Positions 31,687 to 39,961 of a DNA stretch of 64,000 nt are shown piece by piece. Under the pieces are notes generated by a model. That model was not told the DNA's origin. It made no database searches and saw only the letters and a list, made by a program, of their open reading frames with translations. Origin of the DNA: VXLM01 sp965242665 (lineage in GTDB: Bacteria; Chloroflexota; Dehalococcoidia; Lucifugimonadales; VXLM01); the NCBI GenBank assembly GCA_965242665.1, contig OZ251484.1, forward strand, positions 2,604,001-2,668,000, given 5' to 3'. Both the position numbers and the translations under genes were made by a program. How positions within the stretch are numbered: position 1 is the stretch's first letter; every line of letters starts with the position of its first letter.

Positions 31687-32200
31687 TGGATTCCCGCCTA
31701 CGCGGGAATGACGTGGGTGGGGGAATGACGGAGAAGAGTCCAACCTACTGCCGGACTGGGGGCAATCTCCATGCCGGGAGAAAGGAAACGGAACGGCGTC
31801 GCCTCGCGCGCGTGCGTACGCGCGGGAATTAGGGAACGCGCGCACACGAGTTTCTGTCGATTTTTGCCGGATTCTGTCGGATTTTGTAGCCGGGGGGAAG
31901 GGGGCCGTCTCTTCGGGAGTGTGGTCGCAGCGGGGTGGATTCCCGCCTTCGCGGGAATGACGTGGGTGGGTGCGGGAATGACAGGGGTGAGTGTGGTCGT
32001 GCGGAGGGCCGGCGGGGGAGGTGGTTGGGGGTTGGTGTGTTTCGCGCATGGGGTTGTCTCCTCGGGATGCTACGCCGTGGGCATGGTGTCGTTTGGGTTG
32101 GTATGTTTCGCGCATGGGGTTGTTTCCTCGGGGTATGGTTTTGTGGAGTGGTCATAGGTTTATGGTAGTACGTGAGTTCTGTTTTGTCAAATGCGAATCG
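31687..32200. repeat. Composite dispersed repeat region (copy 1)
   Basis: No gene seen. It contains REP-like hairpins at about 31689 and 31940. A segment from 31826 begins GAATTAGGGAACGCGCGC. A TTTCGCGCATGGGGTTGT duplication lies at about 32038 and 32105. At 32166-32196 is a segment containing GAGTTCTGTTTTGTCAAATG. The first and last segments recur in the same order at 47887-48090. Read leftwards, the last segment contains TTGACA-17 bp-TACCAT, a promoter-like pair. Confidence 0.65.
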
Positions 32201-32260
32201 GTTGGTTCGATGTGTCTGTGCAAACATGGCTATGGGGGTGGGTCGGGCGCAGGCCGCTAG

Positions 32261-32460
32261 ATTCCCGCCTACGCGGGAATGACGTAGACGGGTGCGGGAA
32301 TGACGTAGACGGGTGCGGGAATGACGTAGACGGGTGCGGGAATGACGTAGACGGGTGCGGGAATGACGTAGACGGGTGCGGGAATGACGTAGACGGGTGC
32401 GGGAATGACGTAGACGGGTGCGGGAATGACGTAGACGGGCGTGGGAATGACGGGGTGCGG
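32261..32460. repeat. Tandem 21-bp array seeded by a REP-like hairpin
   Basis: The hairpin ATTCCCGCCTACGCGGGAAT (32261-32280) is followed by GACGTAGACGG and then seven perfect 21-bp units GTGCGGGAATGACGTAGACGG without the last base changes (32292-32438), ending in two degenerate units. Open frames across it (GNDVDGCGNDV) are translation of the repeat, not genes. Confidence 0.95.
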
Positions 32461-32524
32461 GTATGATACGACGGGGGTATGGCCATGAATGGATGTCGGG
32501 CGCAGCGGGGGATAGTTGCGCGCA

Positions 32525-32553
32525 TTGACAACCTATCCCAATGCTGATACTAT
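32525..32553 (+). promoter_or_regulatory. Promoter of the substrate-binding lipoprotein
   Basis: A perfect TTGACA (32525-32530), 17-bp spacer and TACTAT (32548-32553) with a TGA extension before it. Start near 32560, giving a leader of about 68 nt. Confidence 0.8.
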
Positions 32554-32627
32554 ATCTCTGTCGCGGATCACAGTCGAGAGATTGGAAGTGTCCTGCGATA
32601 GACCGATTGGGAAAAAGGATTTTGCTC

Positions 32628-33767
32628 ATGTCATTCATACACAAGTCGTTAGCGTCGGCGGCAGTCATGCTGTCGGTCGTCGCCCTCATCGCGTGCGGTA
32701 GTGGATCCGACAACACGCCCACGCCGATCGTGGAAGAGAATCAGAGCGATAGCGCCGTGGATGCGCCGGCTGCAACCGCGGAAGCCGCGCCGACCGCAAC
32801 CGTGGAAACCGCACCCGCCGACAGCGACCGCGAAAAGTCGACCATCGTCTTCGGCGACCTGAGCTGGACTAGCGCCCAGGTGCAGAACCGCGTCGCACAA
32901 TACATCGTCGAAAAAGGCTACGGCTATCCCACCGATGTAGTATTTGGAAACACCCTCCCGCTCTTCCAGGGACTCCGGCGCGGGGACATCCAAGTCACCA
33001 TGGAAATATGGCTGCCAAATCAGATCGACGCATGGAACGAAGCCCAGGAAAACGGCGAGGTCGTTTCCCTCGGCACGAGCCTAGGCAAAGACTGGCAGTC
33101 CGCCTTCGTCATTCCCTCCTACCTCCAGGAGGAATACCCAGACCTGGACAGCTGGGAAGACCTCAAGGATGACAAGTTCAAGGAACTGTTCGCCACGACA
33201 GAAACTCGAGGCAAAGTACGGCTGGTCTCCTGCGTCATCGGGTGGGCCTGCGAAGAAGACGTCGCTGACCAGATCGTCGGCTACGGACTGACCGACCATG
33301 TACACATCATCAACCCAGGAGACGGCGCCGCCGCGAACGCCGACCTCTACGGCGCATACGAAAAGGGCGACCCCTGGATCGGCTACCAATGGGGCACCAA
33401 CGACCCCGCCCTGATCTTGGACATAACGACTCTGGAAGAGCCCGAATACAGCGGCGAATGCTGGGCTACCACCAAGGCGTGCGGCTTTCAAGACGCCACG
33501 ATCTTGATCGCCGTCCATCCGGACTTCCTGACCGACGCTCCCGATGTCGCCGAGATGCTGCGGAAATGGGCCTTCAGCATCGATGTCTATAAGTCCGTCG
33601 CCGCATGGCTGGACACCAACGAAAGCGCCAGCGAAAACGATGCCGCCCGATGGTGGCTTAGCGGCAACGCCGACGTCTGGGGCGACTGGGTCACGGCCGA
33701 TGCCGCCGCATCGATCCAAGCCGCCCTCGACGCCAACGAAATCCCGGACGGCTGGCCGACGCAGTAG
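32628..33767 (+). CDS. ProX/OpuAC-type ABC substrate-binding lipoprotein
   Basis: A 379-residue secreted lipoprotein. I chose ATG 32628, which gives a short basic N-terminus and lipobox (LSVVALIAC), over the upstream ATG-type extension at 32541 that overlaps the promoter. After a low-complexity Pro/Ala/Glu linker, the mature domain begins STIVFGDLSWTSAQVQN and has aromatic residues suited to quaternary ammonium binding (MEIWLPNQ, WIGYQWG). The C-terminal KWAFSIDVYKSVAAWL fits the glycine betaine/proline-betaine family. It should bind an osmolyte at the outer membrane face. No permease or ATPase lies nearby, so it is an orphan here. A strong hairpin follows the stop. Confidence 0.88.
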   Translation: MSFIHKSLASAAVMLSVVALIACGSGSDNTPTPIVEENQSDSAVDAPAATAEAAPTATVETAPADSDREKSTIVFGDLSWTSAQVQNRVAQYIVEKGYGYPTDVVFGNTLPLFQGLRRGDIQVTMEIWLPNQIDAWNEAQENGEVVSLGTSLGKDWQSAFVIPSYLQEEYPDLDSWEDLKDDKFKELFATTETRGKVRLVSCVIGWACEEDVADQIVGYGLTDHVHIINPGDGAAANADLYGAYEKGDPWIGYQWGTNDPALILDITTLEEPEYSGECWATTKACGFQDATILIAVHPDFLTDAPDVAEMLRKWAFSIDVYKSVAAWLDTNESASENDAARWWLSGNADVWGDWVTADAAASIQAALDANEIPDGWPTQ

Positions 33768-33794
33768 GCCACGACGTCACGCATACGGAACGGA

Positions 33795-33824
33795 CTGCGG
33801 CCCCGGCCAAAGCTGGGGCCGCAG
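33795..33824. terminator. Bidirectional terminator-like hairpin
   Basis: CTGCGGCCCC (33795-33804) pairs perfectly with GGGGCCGCAG (33815-33824); three inner pairs extend the stem to about 13 bp with loop CAAA. It lies between the convergent binding-protein and IMPase genes. There is no strong T-run. Confidence 0.6.
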
Positions 33825-33839
33825 CGCCTCCGTCGACGT

Positions 33840-34661
33840 TCACCGGGTTGGGCGGCGCCAAGCGGCCCCCTCCGTCAAGCGCAGGAATTCTGCATGAAGC
33901 CGCGGACTCGACGCGATGATCCCGTCGCTAGACAGCGTTGCCCGCTGGCCCGTCCGATCCGTAATCACTCCGCCCGCCTCCTCGACCAACAGCATCCCAG
34001 CAACCTGATCCCATGGCTGCAGCCGATGCTGAAAGTACAGATCCGTTCGACCCGCGGCCGCGTATGAAATCCCCAACGCAGACGATCCAAGGGCCCGCGC
34101 AGTTCCCATGTTGGGCCACACCGCTTCCGCAAGCATCTCGAACTCATGCCGCGCCCCAATATCGTCATACGGAAGGTCGAACCCAATGATGCAGTCTCGC
34201 AGAGCCGCCTTCTCCGACACCCGTATCCGCCTCCCATTCAAATACGCCCCTCCCCCGCGCTCCGCCTCGAACAAATCGTCCCGCTCCGGATCGTAGTTCA
34301 CCCCGACCACCGGCTCCCCGTCTATCGCCAGACCCACCACCGTCGAATAGATGGGTATCCCAAATGCGTAATTCCGTGTCCCGTCCACAGGATCCACGAT
34401 CCACACGCAACCCCTGCCCACCTCCTCGCTCCCAGCGCTCTCCTCCCCAACCAGAGTATGATCCGGAAACTCCTGCCCAAGCAGATCGAAGATCATCGCC
34501 TCTGCTTCGGTATCCACGTTCGTGACCACATCTCCCGGCCTCTTGAAGGCTATCCGCTTGCTGCGATCGAACCGTTCTCGCGAGAACTCCCCCGCAGTCT
34601 TGGCAGCCTCTCGCGCAACCTCCAGCGCCGTTCTCCCGCTGACTCCTATTGGAATGTTCAA
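33840..34661 (-). CDS. Inositol monophosphatase-family phosphatase
   Basis: A 273-residue Mg-dependent phosphatase. Metal ligands are in GEESAGS near residue 77 and WIVDPVDGTRNYAFG near 93; the third site is WDQVAGMLLVEEAGG near 215. The size and order are normal for IMPase/SuhB/HisN-type proteins. The substrate could be myo-inositol phosphate, histidinol phosphate or another sugar phosphate; no histidine gene is near. A PfkB kinase is 130 bp upstream on the same strand, which suggests a sugar or inositol context. Confidence 0.92.
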   Translation of the reverse strand: MNIPIGVSGRTALEVAREAAKTAGEFSRERFDRSKRIAFKRPGDVVTNVDTEAEAMIFDLLGQEFPDHTLVGEESAGSEEVGRGCVWIVDPVDGTRNYAFGIPIYSTVVGLAIDGEPVVGVNYDPERDDLFEAERGGGAYLNGRRIRVSEKAALRDCIIGFDLPYDDIGARHEFEMLAEAVWPNMGTARALGSSALGISYAAAGRTDLYFQHRLQPWDQVAGMLLVEEAGGVITDRTGQRATLSSDGIIASSPRLHAEFLRLTEGAAWRRPTR

Positions 34662-34791
34662 CTATCCTACCTCTCTGAAGAATCATCATCCACGGCAAGC
34701 CTCGCAGTCTCCCGACCGCGCCTTTGCCGAACCGTCCGCCTTCCATGCCGCCACGCGTCGATGGCAGCGGACGACCATCCGCCTTCCGTCA

Positions 34792-35757
34792 TCACACCGC
34801 TCCCCTCGGCCGCAATACGTCCTCGACGCGCACCAACTCCAACGCTTTCATCGCCTCCTCCCGCGTCGGCTGCGCCTCGATGCTCGGCCCTCCGACCTTG
34901 AGCCCCGCGCACGCAACGCCCCATCGCGCGCCCTCGAAAACGTCCAATCCCCGAACGATGCAGTGCAGCAGCCCCCCGACGAACGTGTCGCCCGCCCCGC
35001 TGGCGTGCAGCACTCCTCGCGGAGAAACCGCCGGGATGCGCGCCGTCCTGTCTTCCGTCCCCGCCCACGCGCCCGCCGCCCCACACTTCAACGCCACGGC
35101 CCCAACACCCCGATCCAAGAACCAGTCGATGACCTCCGCTTCCTCCTCTAGCCCAATCAATGCCCTCGGCTCGTGCGGAAAGCTCGGCGTAACGATGTCG
35201 ACGTATGGAAGTATCTCGTCCAGCGCCTGACGAGCCTCTCCAATCGACTCCCACAAGCCGGGCCGAAGGTTCGGGTCATACGATACGAGCGTCCCCTCCT
35301 CCCGCGCGATCTCCGCCGCCAAGAGCGACGCCCGACGGCACGACTCCGAAATGCCCTGCGAAATCCCGCTAACATGCAAGACCTTCGCCCCGGCGACGTA
35401 ATCCCGTTCGATATCCTCCGGCGTCATGCCCGATGCAGCCGACCCCTTCCGGTACAGCACCTTCGTTCCCTCTCCGGGCGGCTCCAATGACGAAAACTCC
35501 ATCGCGTTGAACCCCCGCGTCTGCTGCACGCAAGACGTATCGATACCCCGCTTCCTCCACTCCTCCAACAAGAAATCCCCAAGCGGGTCGTCGCTCACCC
35601 GCGTTACGTACCCGCATGACGTACCCAGCAAACTCGCCATCGCCACCACATTGAACGTATCGCCAGAGTAGACGAGCTTCCATTCCGCATCCGCATGCAG
35701 CCGCTCATGCGTATAGAACTCGACGAAGCACTCCCCTATGGCCACGATCTCTGGCAT
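34792..35757 (-). CDS. PfkB-family carbohydrate kinase
   Basis: A 321-residue ribokinase-like kinase. The N-terminal IVAIGECFVEFYTHE is typical of 2-keto-3-deoxygluconate kinases. SYDPNLRPGLWES near 165 and the anion-hole/catalytic motif HASGAGDTFVGGLLHCI near 255 (catalytic Asp in GAGD) are intact. It phosphorylates a sugar or sugar acid with ATP. It is divergent from the gene at 35836 and upstream of an IMPase. KDG kinase is the best guess from the N-terminus, but fructokinase is possible. Confidence 0.92.
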   Translation of the reverse strand: MPEIVAIGECFVEFYTHERLHADAEWKLVYSGDTFNVVAMASLLGTSCGYVTRVSDDPLGDFLLEEWRKRGIDTSCVQQTRGFNAMEFSSLEPPGEGTKVLYRKGSAASGMTPEDIERDYVAGAKVLHVSGISQGISESCRRASLLAAEIAREEGTLVSYDPNLRPGLWESIGEARQALDEILPYVDIVTPSFPHEPRALIGLEEEAEVIDWFLDRGVGAVALKCGAAGAWAGTEDRTARIPAVSPRGVLHASGAGDTFVGGLLHCIVRGLDVFEGARWGVACAGLKVGGPSIEAQPTREEAMKALELVRVEDVLRPRGAV

Positions 35758-35835
35758 GACGCTATCTTATCAGATACCATCTCCCCCGTGGATTCCCAAA
35801 ACCCCGAACGCCCGCGCCGCCGCGAGGAGACAGAC

Positions 35836-36591
35836 ATGCCCGTTGGAACCGACAAGATGAAATCGAGTCAAGACAGCGTAGTCGTCCTCTTCAAAGGCGG
35901 TCGATTGCCCGACTGGCACGTACTCTCGCCGCAACAGCGCGCGGACTACAGCGCCCAGCACGTCGAACTCATGCTCGAAGTCGCACACACGCACGGCATG
36001 ATGACCCTGGAGGGCTTCAAACTGCTAGAGCCACAGCACGCATGGGAACGGTTTTGGGTCATGGAGTTCCCAACGTTGGAAGGCGCGGAAGCCTGGATCG
36101 AGGCAGAGATGGCCCCGCCTTACGGCATCTATGGATACTACGAGTACTACCTCACCCGCAGGTTCGCGCAAGAGTATTTCGCAGACTGGACGTCCGCCCC
36201 CCGCGTCGAGCCCCGCCCGCGGATCCCAGTCGATCCCCAAGACATCCCAATCCTCGACGTCGACCGGAGCAGCTCCGTCCTGCTAGGGTTCGAGCCCGAA
36301 CCTCCCAGCGCGATGCTCCCGCCGGAGACGGAACGCCGCCGCAAGTTGCTGAAGTCCGTTGCGCAAGAGCACGGCCTCATACGCCTCGAAGCGTTCCAGC
36401 TCATAGCTCCCCAGAACGACTGGCTGCGCGCCTACGTCATCGAAATCCCAACCCTTGCGGCCGCAGAGGCATGGATCCGCGCCGAACGCGAATCGCCGCA
36501 GGCCGTCTACTGGAGCAAGACGATGCACCTAGCCCACAGATGGGCCCCCGCCTTCTTCGCCAGATGGCTGCCAACTGAAGATGCCGGATAG
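35836..36591 (+). CDS. Duplicated ferredoxin-like (YCII/antibiotic-monooxygenase-like) protein
   Basis: A 251-residue cytoplasmic protein starting at ATG 35836 after GAGGAG; an ATG at 35695 overlaps the divergent kinase gene and is rejected. Two similar halves are seen. Half 1 has EVAHTHGMMTLEGFKLLEPQ, then WVMEFPTLEGAEAWIEAE. Half 2 has SVAQEHGLIRLEAFQLIAPQ, then YVIEIPTLAAAEAWIRAE. The pattern (strand, HG turn, helix with AEAWI) is that of dimeric alpha-beta barrel proteins such as YCII or DUF1330, here fused in tandem to make an intramolecular pair. No catalytic residue can be named. Function unknown. Confidence 0.72.
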   Translation: MPVGTDKMKSSQDSVVVLFKGGRLPDWHVLSPQQRADYSAQHVELMLEVAHTHGMMTLEGFKLLEPQHAWERFWVMEFPTLEGAEAWIEAEMAPPYGIYGYYEYYLTRRFAQEYFADWTSAPRVEPRPRIPVDPQDIPILDVDRSSSVLLGFEPEPPSAMLPPETERRRKLLKSVAQEHGLIRLEAFQLIAPQNDWLRAYVIEIPTLAAAEAWIRAERESPQAVYWSKTMHLAHRWAPAFFARWLPTEDAG

Positions 36592-36611
36592 CGCCCAGAG
36601 CGCGCCCCCGC

Positions 36612-36812
36612 TCACATCTCGATCTTCTTCTCACCCGACAGATACGCGTCCGGCTCCTTCTGAAACGCACGGTTGCAGCCCGGCCCGCAGAAATAGTACG
36701 TCACGCCCTGATATGCGTACGTGCCCCCCGGTGGCTTTGCCATCTTGACCCGCATCCCGCATACGGGGTCGGTCGCTCTCTCTCCGCTCTTGCTCAGCAA
36801 TGGTATCTTCAT
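36612..36812 (-). CDS. YHS-domain metal-binding protein
   Basis: A 66-residue protein. The YHS motif is complete: TDPVCGMRV near residue 15, then YQGVTYYFCGPGCNRAFQKEP. The cysteines bind a heavy metal. I chose ATG 36812 (MKIPLL); the longer open frame runs back into the ATPase gene. It lies 20 bp downstream of the copper-type ATPase gene on the same strand. YHS domains often supply or sense metal for such pumps, sometimes as fused domains. Confidence 0.85.
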   Translation of the reverse strand: MKIPLLSKSGERATDPVCGMRVKMAKPPGGTYAYQGVTYYFCGPGCNRAFQKEPDAYLSGEKKIEM

Positions 36813-36832
36813 CGGAACCTGCCTACTCAATG

Positions 36833-39142
36833 TCAAATTGCGGCCTTGTACCGCTTCAATCTCAAAGAATTCGTAACCACGCTCACGGAGCTCGCCGCCA
36901 TCGCCGCCGCAGCCAGTATCGGGTTGAGGAACCCAAACTCCCCAAACGCGGGAACGAGCGCAGCCGGCACGCCGCCGGATGCAAACACCGGATACAAGAT
37001 TCCCGCCGCGACCGGAATCAGCGCAACGTTGTAGGCGAACGCCCAAAACAGGTTCTGCCTGATCGTTCTCATCGTCCTACGACTGATCGAAACCGCTCGA
37101 ACTACTCCCATGAGGTCCCCTCCGATGAGAGTCACGTCGGCCGCCTCCATTGCAATGTCCGCCCCCGTGCCGATGGCGATGCCCACATCTGCCTGCGCCA
37201 ATGCAGGCGCGTCGTTGATGCCGTCTCCCACCATCGCAACTACTGCCCCGCCGCGTTGGAAGCTTTCGATATGCCTCGCCTTGTCCGCAGGCAGGGCGTC
37301 CGCGATAACCGTCTCTATGCCCAGCGGCTGGGCAATCGACTCCGCCGTCTGCCGATTGTCTCCAGTCAGCACCGCGGCGTCGACCCCCTCCCGCCTCAAC
37401 GCCGAAATGGCGTCGCTCACCCCCGGCTTCACCGCGTCCGAAACCGCGATCACTCCCTGCACCTCCCCCTCAACGGCCGCGTACAACGTGGTCTTGCCAG
37501 AACTCGAAAGATCGCTCCCAATCCTTTCGAGCCCGTTCGTCGAGAACCCCCGCTCCTCCATGAGCCGAAGGTTCCCCACTACAACCTCCACTCCGTCCAC
37601 CGTCCCCTCGATTCCCATGCCCGGCAGCGCCCTGGCGTTCGTTGCCTGCCCGCCGATCTCCAGGCCCCGTGCCAGCGCCGCCTCTGCGATAGCGCGTCCC
37701 AACGGATGCTCGGACGATTGCTCGATCCGCGCAGCCAACGCAAGCGCCTCGTCTTCCGAAACGCCAACCGACGCAATGTCGGTCACCTCGGGCGCTCCAG
37801 TCGTCAACGTGCCAGTCTTGTCGAAGACTACCATGTCGACCTTGTGCGCTCGTTCGAGAATCTCCGCGCTGCGGATCAGTACGCCCATCTCTGCTGCTTT
37901 CGCCGTGCCGACCATGATGGCGGTCGGCGTCGCTAACCCCATCGCGCACGGACACGCGATGATGAGTACCGCAATTGCCGTCGTCGTCGCATAGACGTAT
38001 GACGGATTCGGCCCGAATGCTAGCCAAACCAAGAACACAGTAGCAGCAACCGCGATCACAGCAGGAACGAAATAGCTCGATACCGCGTCCGCCAACCTCT
38101 GGATCGGTGCTTTCGACCCCTGCGTCTCTTCCACCAATCGAATGATCTGCGCCAAAACAGTATCTTTGCCCACCCCAGTCGCGCGAATCGTCAGACTTCC
38201 CGTCGTGTTGACCGTGGCCCCGTAGACCTCGTCCCCCGCGCTCTTCTCCACCAACATGCTCTCACCCGTCAAGATTGACTCGTCCACCCACGAACTGCCT
38301 TCGACCACCACGCCGTCCACCGCAGCCCGTTCCCCAGGCAAGACCCGCACGCGGTCCCCAACGACCACCTCTTCGATGGAGACTCTCGCTTCATCCCCGC
38401 CGCGCACGACCGTGGCCGTCTTTGCTTGCATCCCCGCGAGCGCCTCGATCGCCTTGGACGCCCTGCCCTTGGCGCGCGCCTCCAGATAGCGGCCAAGCAG
38501 GACGAGACCGATGATCGCGGCTGACGTCTCGAAGAACGTCTCCTTGAAGAATGCCTCGTTGCTCTCGAATACTCCCCCCACCCGAAGAATGGTGACCGCG
38601 GCGCTGTACCCGAACGCCGCGAAGGTCCCGACTGCGATCAACGTGTTCATGTTGCTCGTCCCGTGCCGAAGCGCCCTCCACGCGCCAACATGGAACTGCC
38701 AGCCGGCCCAAAACTGCACCGGTATAGCCAGAACAAGCAGCAAGACGTCCAGCGGAATCGGAAGGATGTCTCTCGCGGCCGGCACGGACATCGACGCCAT
38801 CATCACAGCCGCGGTGACCAAACTGAACGCCGCCTTCCTCCGAAGATCCGACGTCCGCCTCGGGGTTGCAGGCGCATCGTCTCCAACCCCAACGCCCAGC
38901 ATCGAGTACCCCGCGTCCTCGATGGCGAATCTGAGATCCGTTACCGTGGCGCGCCCGCGTTCGTACCGCACCGTGGCGCGCTCCGTCGCCAAGTTTACCG
39001 CCGCCGATTCCACTCCCTCGACCCCCATCAGAGCGCCCTCGACGTGCCGAACGCACGCCGCGCAGGTCATCCCTCCTACACTGATCGCAACCTGATCGGT
39101 TTCACCAGACCGGTTCACAAGGCTGTCGGATCGAGTCGTCAT
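36833..39142 (-). CDS. copA: Cu(I)-type P1B heavy-metal-translocating ATPase
   Basis: A 769-residue membrane pump. One N-terminal heavy-metal-associated domain has GMTCAAC (Cys27, Cys30). The transport motif CPCAMGLATPTA is in membrane helix 6, the phosphorylated Asp in DKTGTLT, then GDGINDAPALAQADVGIAIG in the P domain. Helix 7/8 residues (AYNVALIPVAAGILYPVF, then SSVSVVTNSLRLKRY) match the copper group P1B-1. It exports Cu(I) from the cytoplasm using ATP. The YHS gene follows. No CsoR/CueR-type regulator is visible nearby. Confidence 0.95.
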   Translation of the reverse strand: MTTRSDSLVNRSGETDQVAISVGGMTCAACVRHVEGALMGVEGVESAAVNLATERATVRYERGRATVTDLRFAIEDAGYSMLGVGVGDDAPATPRRTSDLRRKAAFSLVTAAVMMASMSVPAARDILPIPLDVLLLVLAIPVQFWAGWQFHVGAWRALRHGTSNMNTLIAVGTFAAFGYSAAVTILRVGGVFESNEAFFKETFFETSAAIIGLVLLGRYLEARAKGRASKAIEALAGMQAKTATVVRGGDEARVSIEEVVVGDRVRVLPGERAAVDGVVVEGSSWVDESILTGESMLVEKSAGDEVYGATVNTTGSLTIRATGVGKDTVLAQIIRLVEETQGSKAPIQRLADAVSSYFVPAVIAVAATVFLVWLAFGPNPSYVYATTTAIAVLIIACPCAMGLATPTAIMVGTAKAAEMGVLIRSAEILERAHKVDMVVFDKTGTLTTGAPEVTDIASVGVSEDEALALAARIEQSSEHPLGRAIAEAALARGLEIGGQATNARALPGMGIEGTVDGVEVVVGNLRLMEERGFSTNGLERIGSDLSSSGKTTLYAAVEGEVQGVIAVSDAVKPGVSDAISALRREGVDAAVLTGDNRQTAESIAQPLGIETVIADALPADKARHIESFQRGGAVVAMVGDGINDAPALAQADVGIAIGTGADIAMEAADVTLIGGDLMGVVRAVSISRRTMRTIRQNLFWAFAYNVALIPVAAGILYPVFASGGVPAALVPAFGEFGFLNPILAAAAMAASSVSVVTNSLRLKRYKAAI

Positions 39143-39366
39143 GGTTGCCGTCCCTCCAACTTCCGCTGCCCATCTGAGTTCTGACCTTGGGAGTGGCAGT
39201 CCATAGAGTTAGCCGATAGAGAGATGCGAGAGACCCGCACATCGGCGACTTCGTGTGGAGTATTGCAGCCCAAAGTGCGCGATGTCTATGCCTCGCTAGT
39301 CTCCCGCTCCCGCGTACTGCGAAACCTGCATCTCCCCCTCGCTTTCCGGAAACGCAGAGGCCAAGG

Positions 39367-39792
39367 CTACGCGGTAGCAGGCGGGTGCCCGTATTGATTC
39401 TCTTCCGGCTGACTAGGCCTTGCCGTAAAGACGGACAAGACGATGAACCCCAGGCCGGACACCATAAGACCGATGAGGCTAACGTACTCGAACCATGGAG
39501 CCAGGATCGCGGTCGCAACCCAAGGCACGTAGAACACGAGTTGCAACAATCCGCTCCGCCCAATGTCGTGCAGCCGCCGCGCGCCTACTGCCATGGCCGG
39601 AAGCAAGGTAATGGCAAGGTACACCGACATGATCGGCCTCTGTTCCAGAGGAAGTGTCGGAAACACCCCGTTGTCCACGAAACCCGCTAACAACGCGATG
39701 ATGACGTGACCGAGCATGAACCACCAGAACTCAGGGCGGGGAGATCGGCCGTCGAAAATAGCGTACTTCTTCAATACTTCGATATACGGCAT
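39367..39792 (-). CDS. DUF805 membrane protein
   Basis: A 141-residue protein with four hydrophobic segments. DUF805 landmarks are VLKKYAIFDGRSPRPEFWWF at the N-terminus and the conserved ARRLHDIGRSGLLQL near 70. Function in this family is unknown. It stands alone, 220 bp after the copper ATPase gene start region and divergent from nothing. Its promoter carries a near-perfect palindrome, so it is probably regulated by a dimeric repressor. The gap 39143-39366 shows nothing. Confidence 0.85.
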   Translation of the reverse strand: MPYIEVLKKYAIFDGRSPRPEFWWFMLGHVIIALLAGFVDNGVFPTLPLEQRPIMSVYLAITLLPAMAVGARRLHDIGRSGLLQLVFYVPWVATAILAPWFEYVSLIGLMVSGLGFIVLSVFTARPSQPEENQYGHPPATA

Positions 39793-39836
39793 GATGTTCT
39801 TACCCTTCTCGTTTTCCTCTGGAAGACACTGCGCCG

Positions 39837-39876
39837 GCTATGATTGAATCATAGCAGCCGAACCAACCCGCGTCAA
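39837..39876 (-). promoter_or_regulatory. DUF805 promoter with a palindromic operator over the -10 box
   Basis: On the minus strand TTGACG (complement of 39871-39876), 17-bp spacer and TATGAT (complement of 39848-39853). A perfect 9-bp inverted repeat GCTATGATT-G-AATCATAGC (39837-39855) overlaps the -10 box and expected start. Confidence 0.7.
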
Positions 39877-39961
39877 CCTCAGAGCCTAGTCAGTATCCTT
39901 CCACGTGCATGTGGTGGAGGAAGCGGGAATCCAGTCCATCGAGCAGCTGCAGAGCCGTTGA

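Noticed and set aside
32261..32460. CRISPR array
   Set aside because: The units are contiguous 21-bp repeats with no unique spacers, and no cas gene is in the window. The same reasoning rejects 23750-23883 and 48103-48252.
32191..32466. Open frames with GNDVDGCGNDV repeats as proteins
   Set aside because: They are translation of the 21-bp REP-derived array (21 is a multiple of 3, so frames stay open). The same holds for frames at 31829-32722, 48081-48294 and 23414-23874.
37110..37994. Plus-strand frame opposite the copper ATPase
   Set aside because: A shadow of the copA frame; Ser/Ala/Pro-rich with no domain, while the minus strand carries all P-type ATPase motifs.
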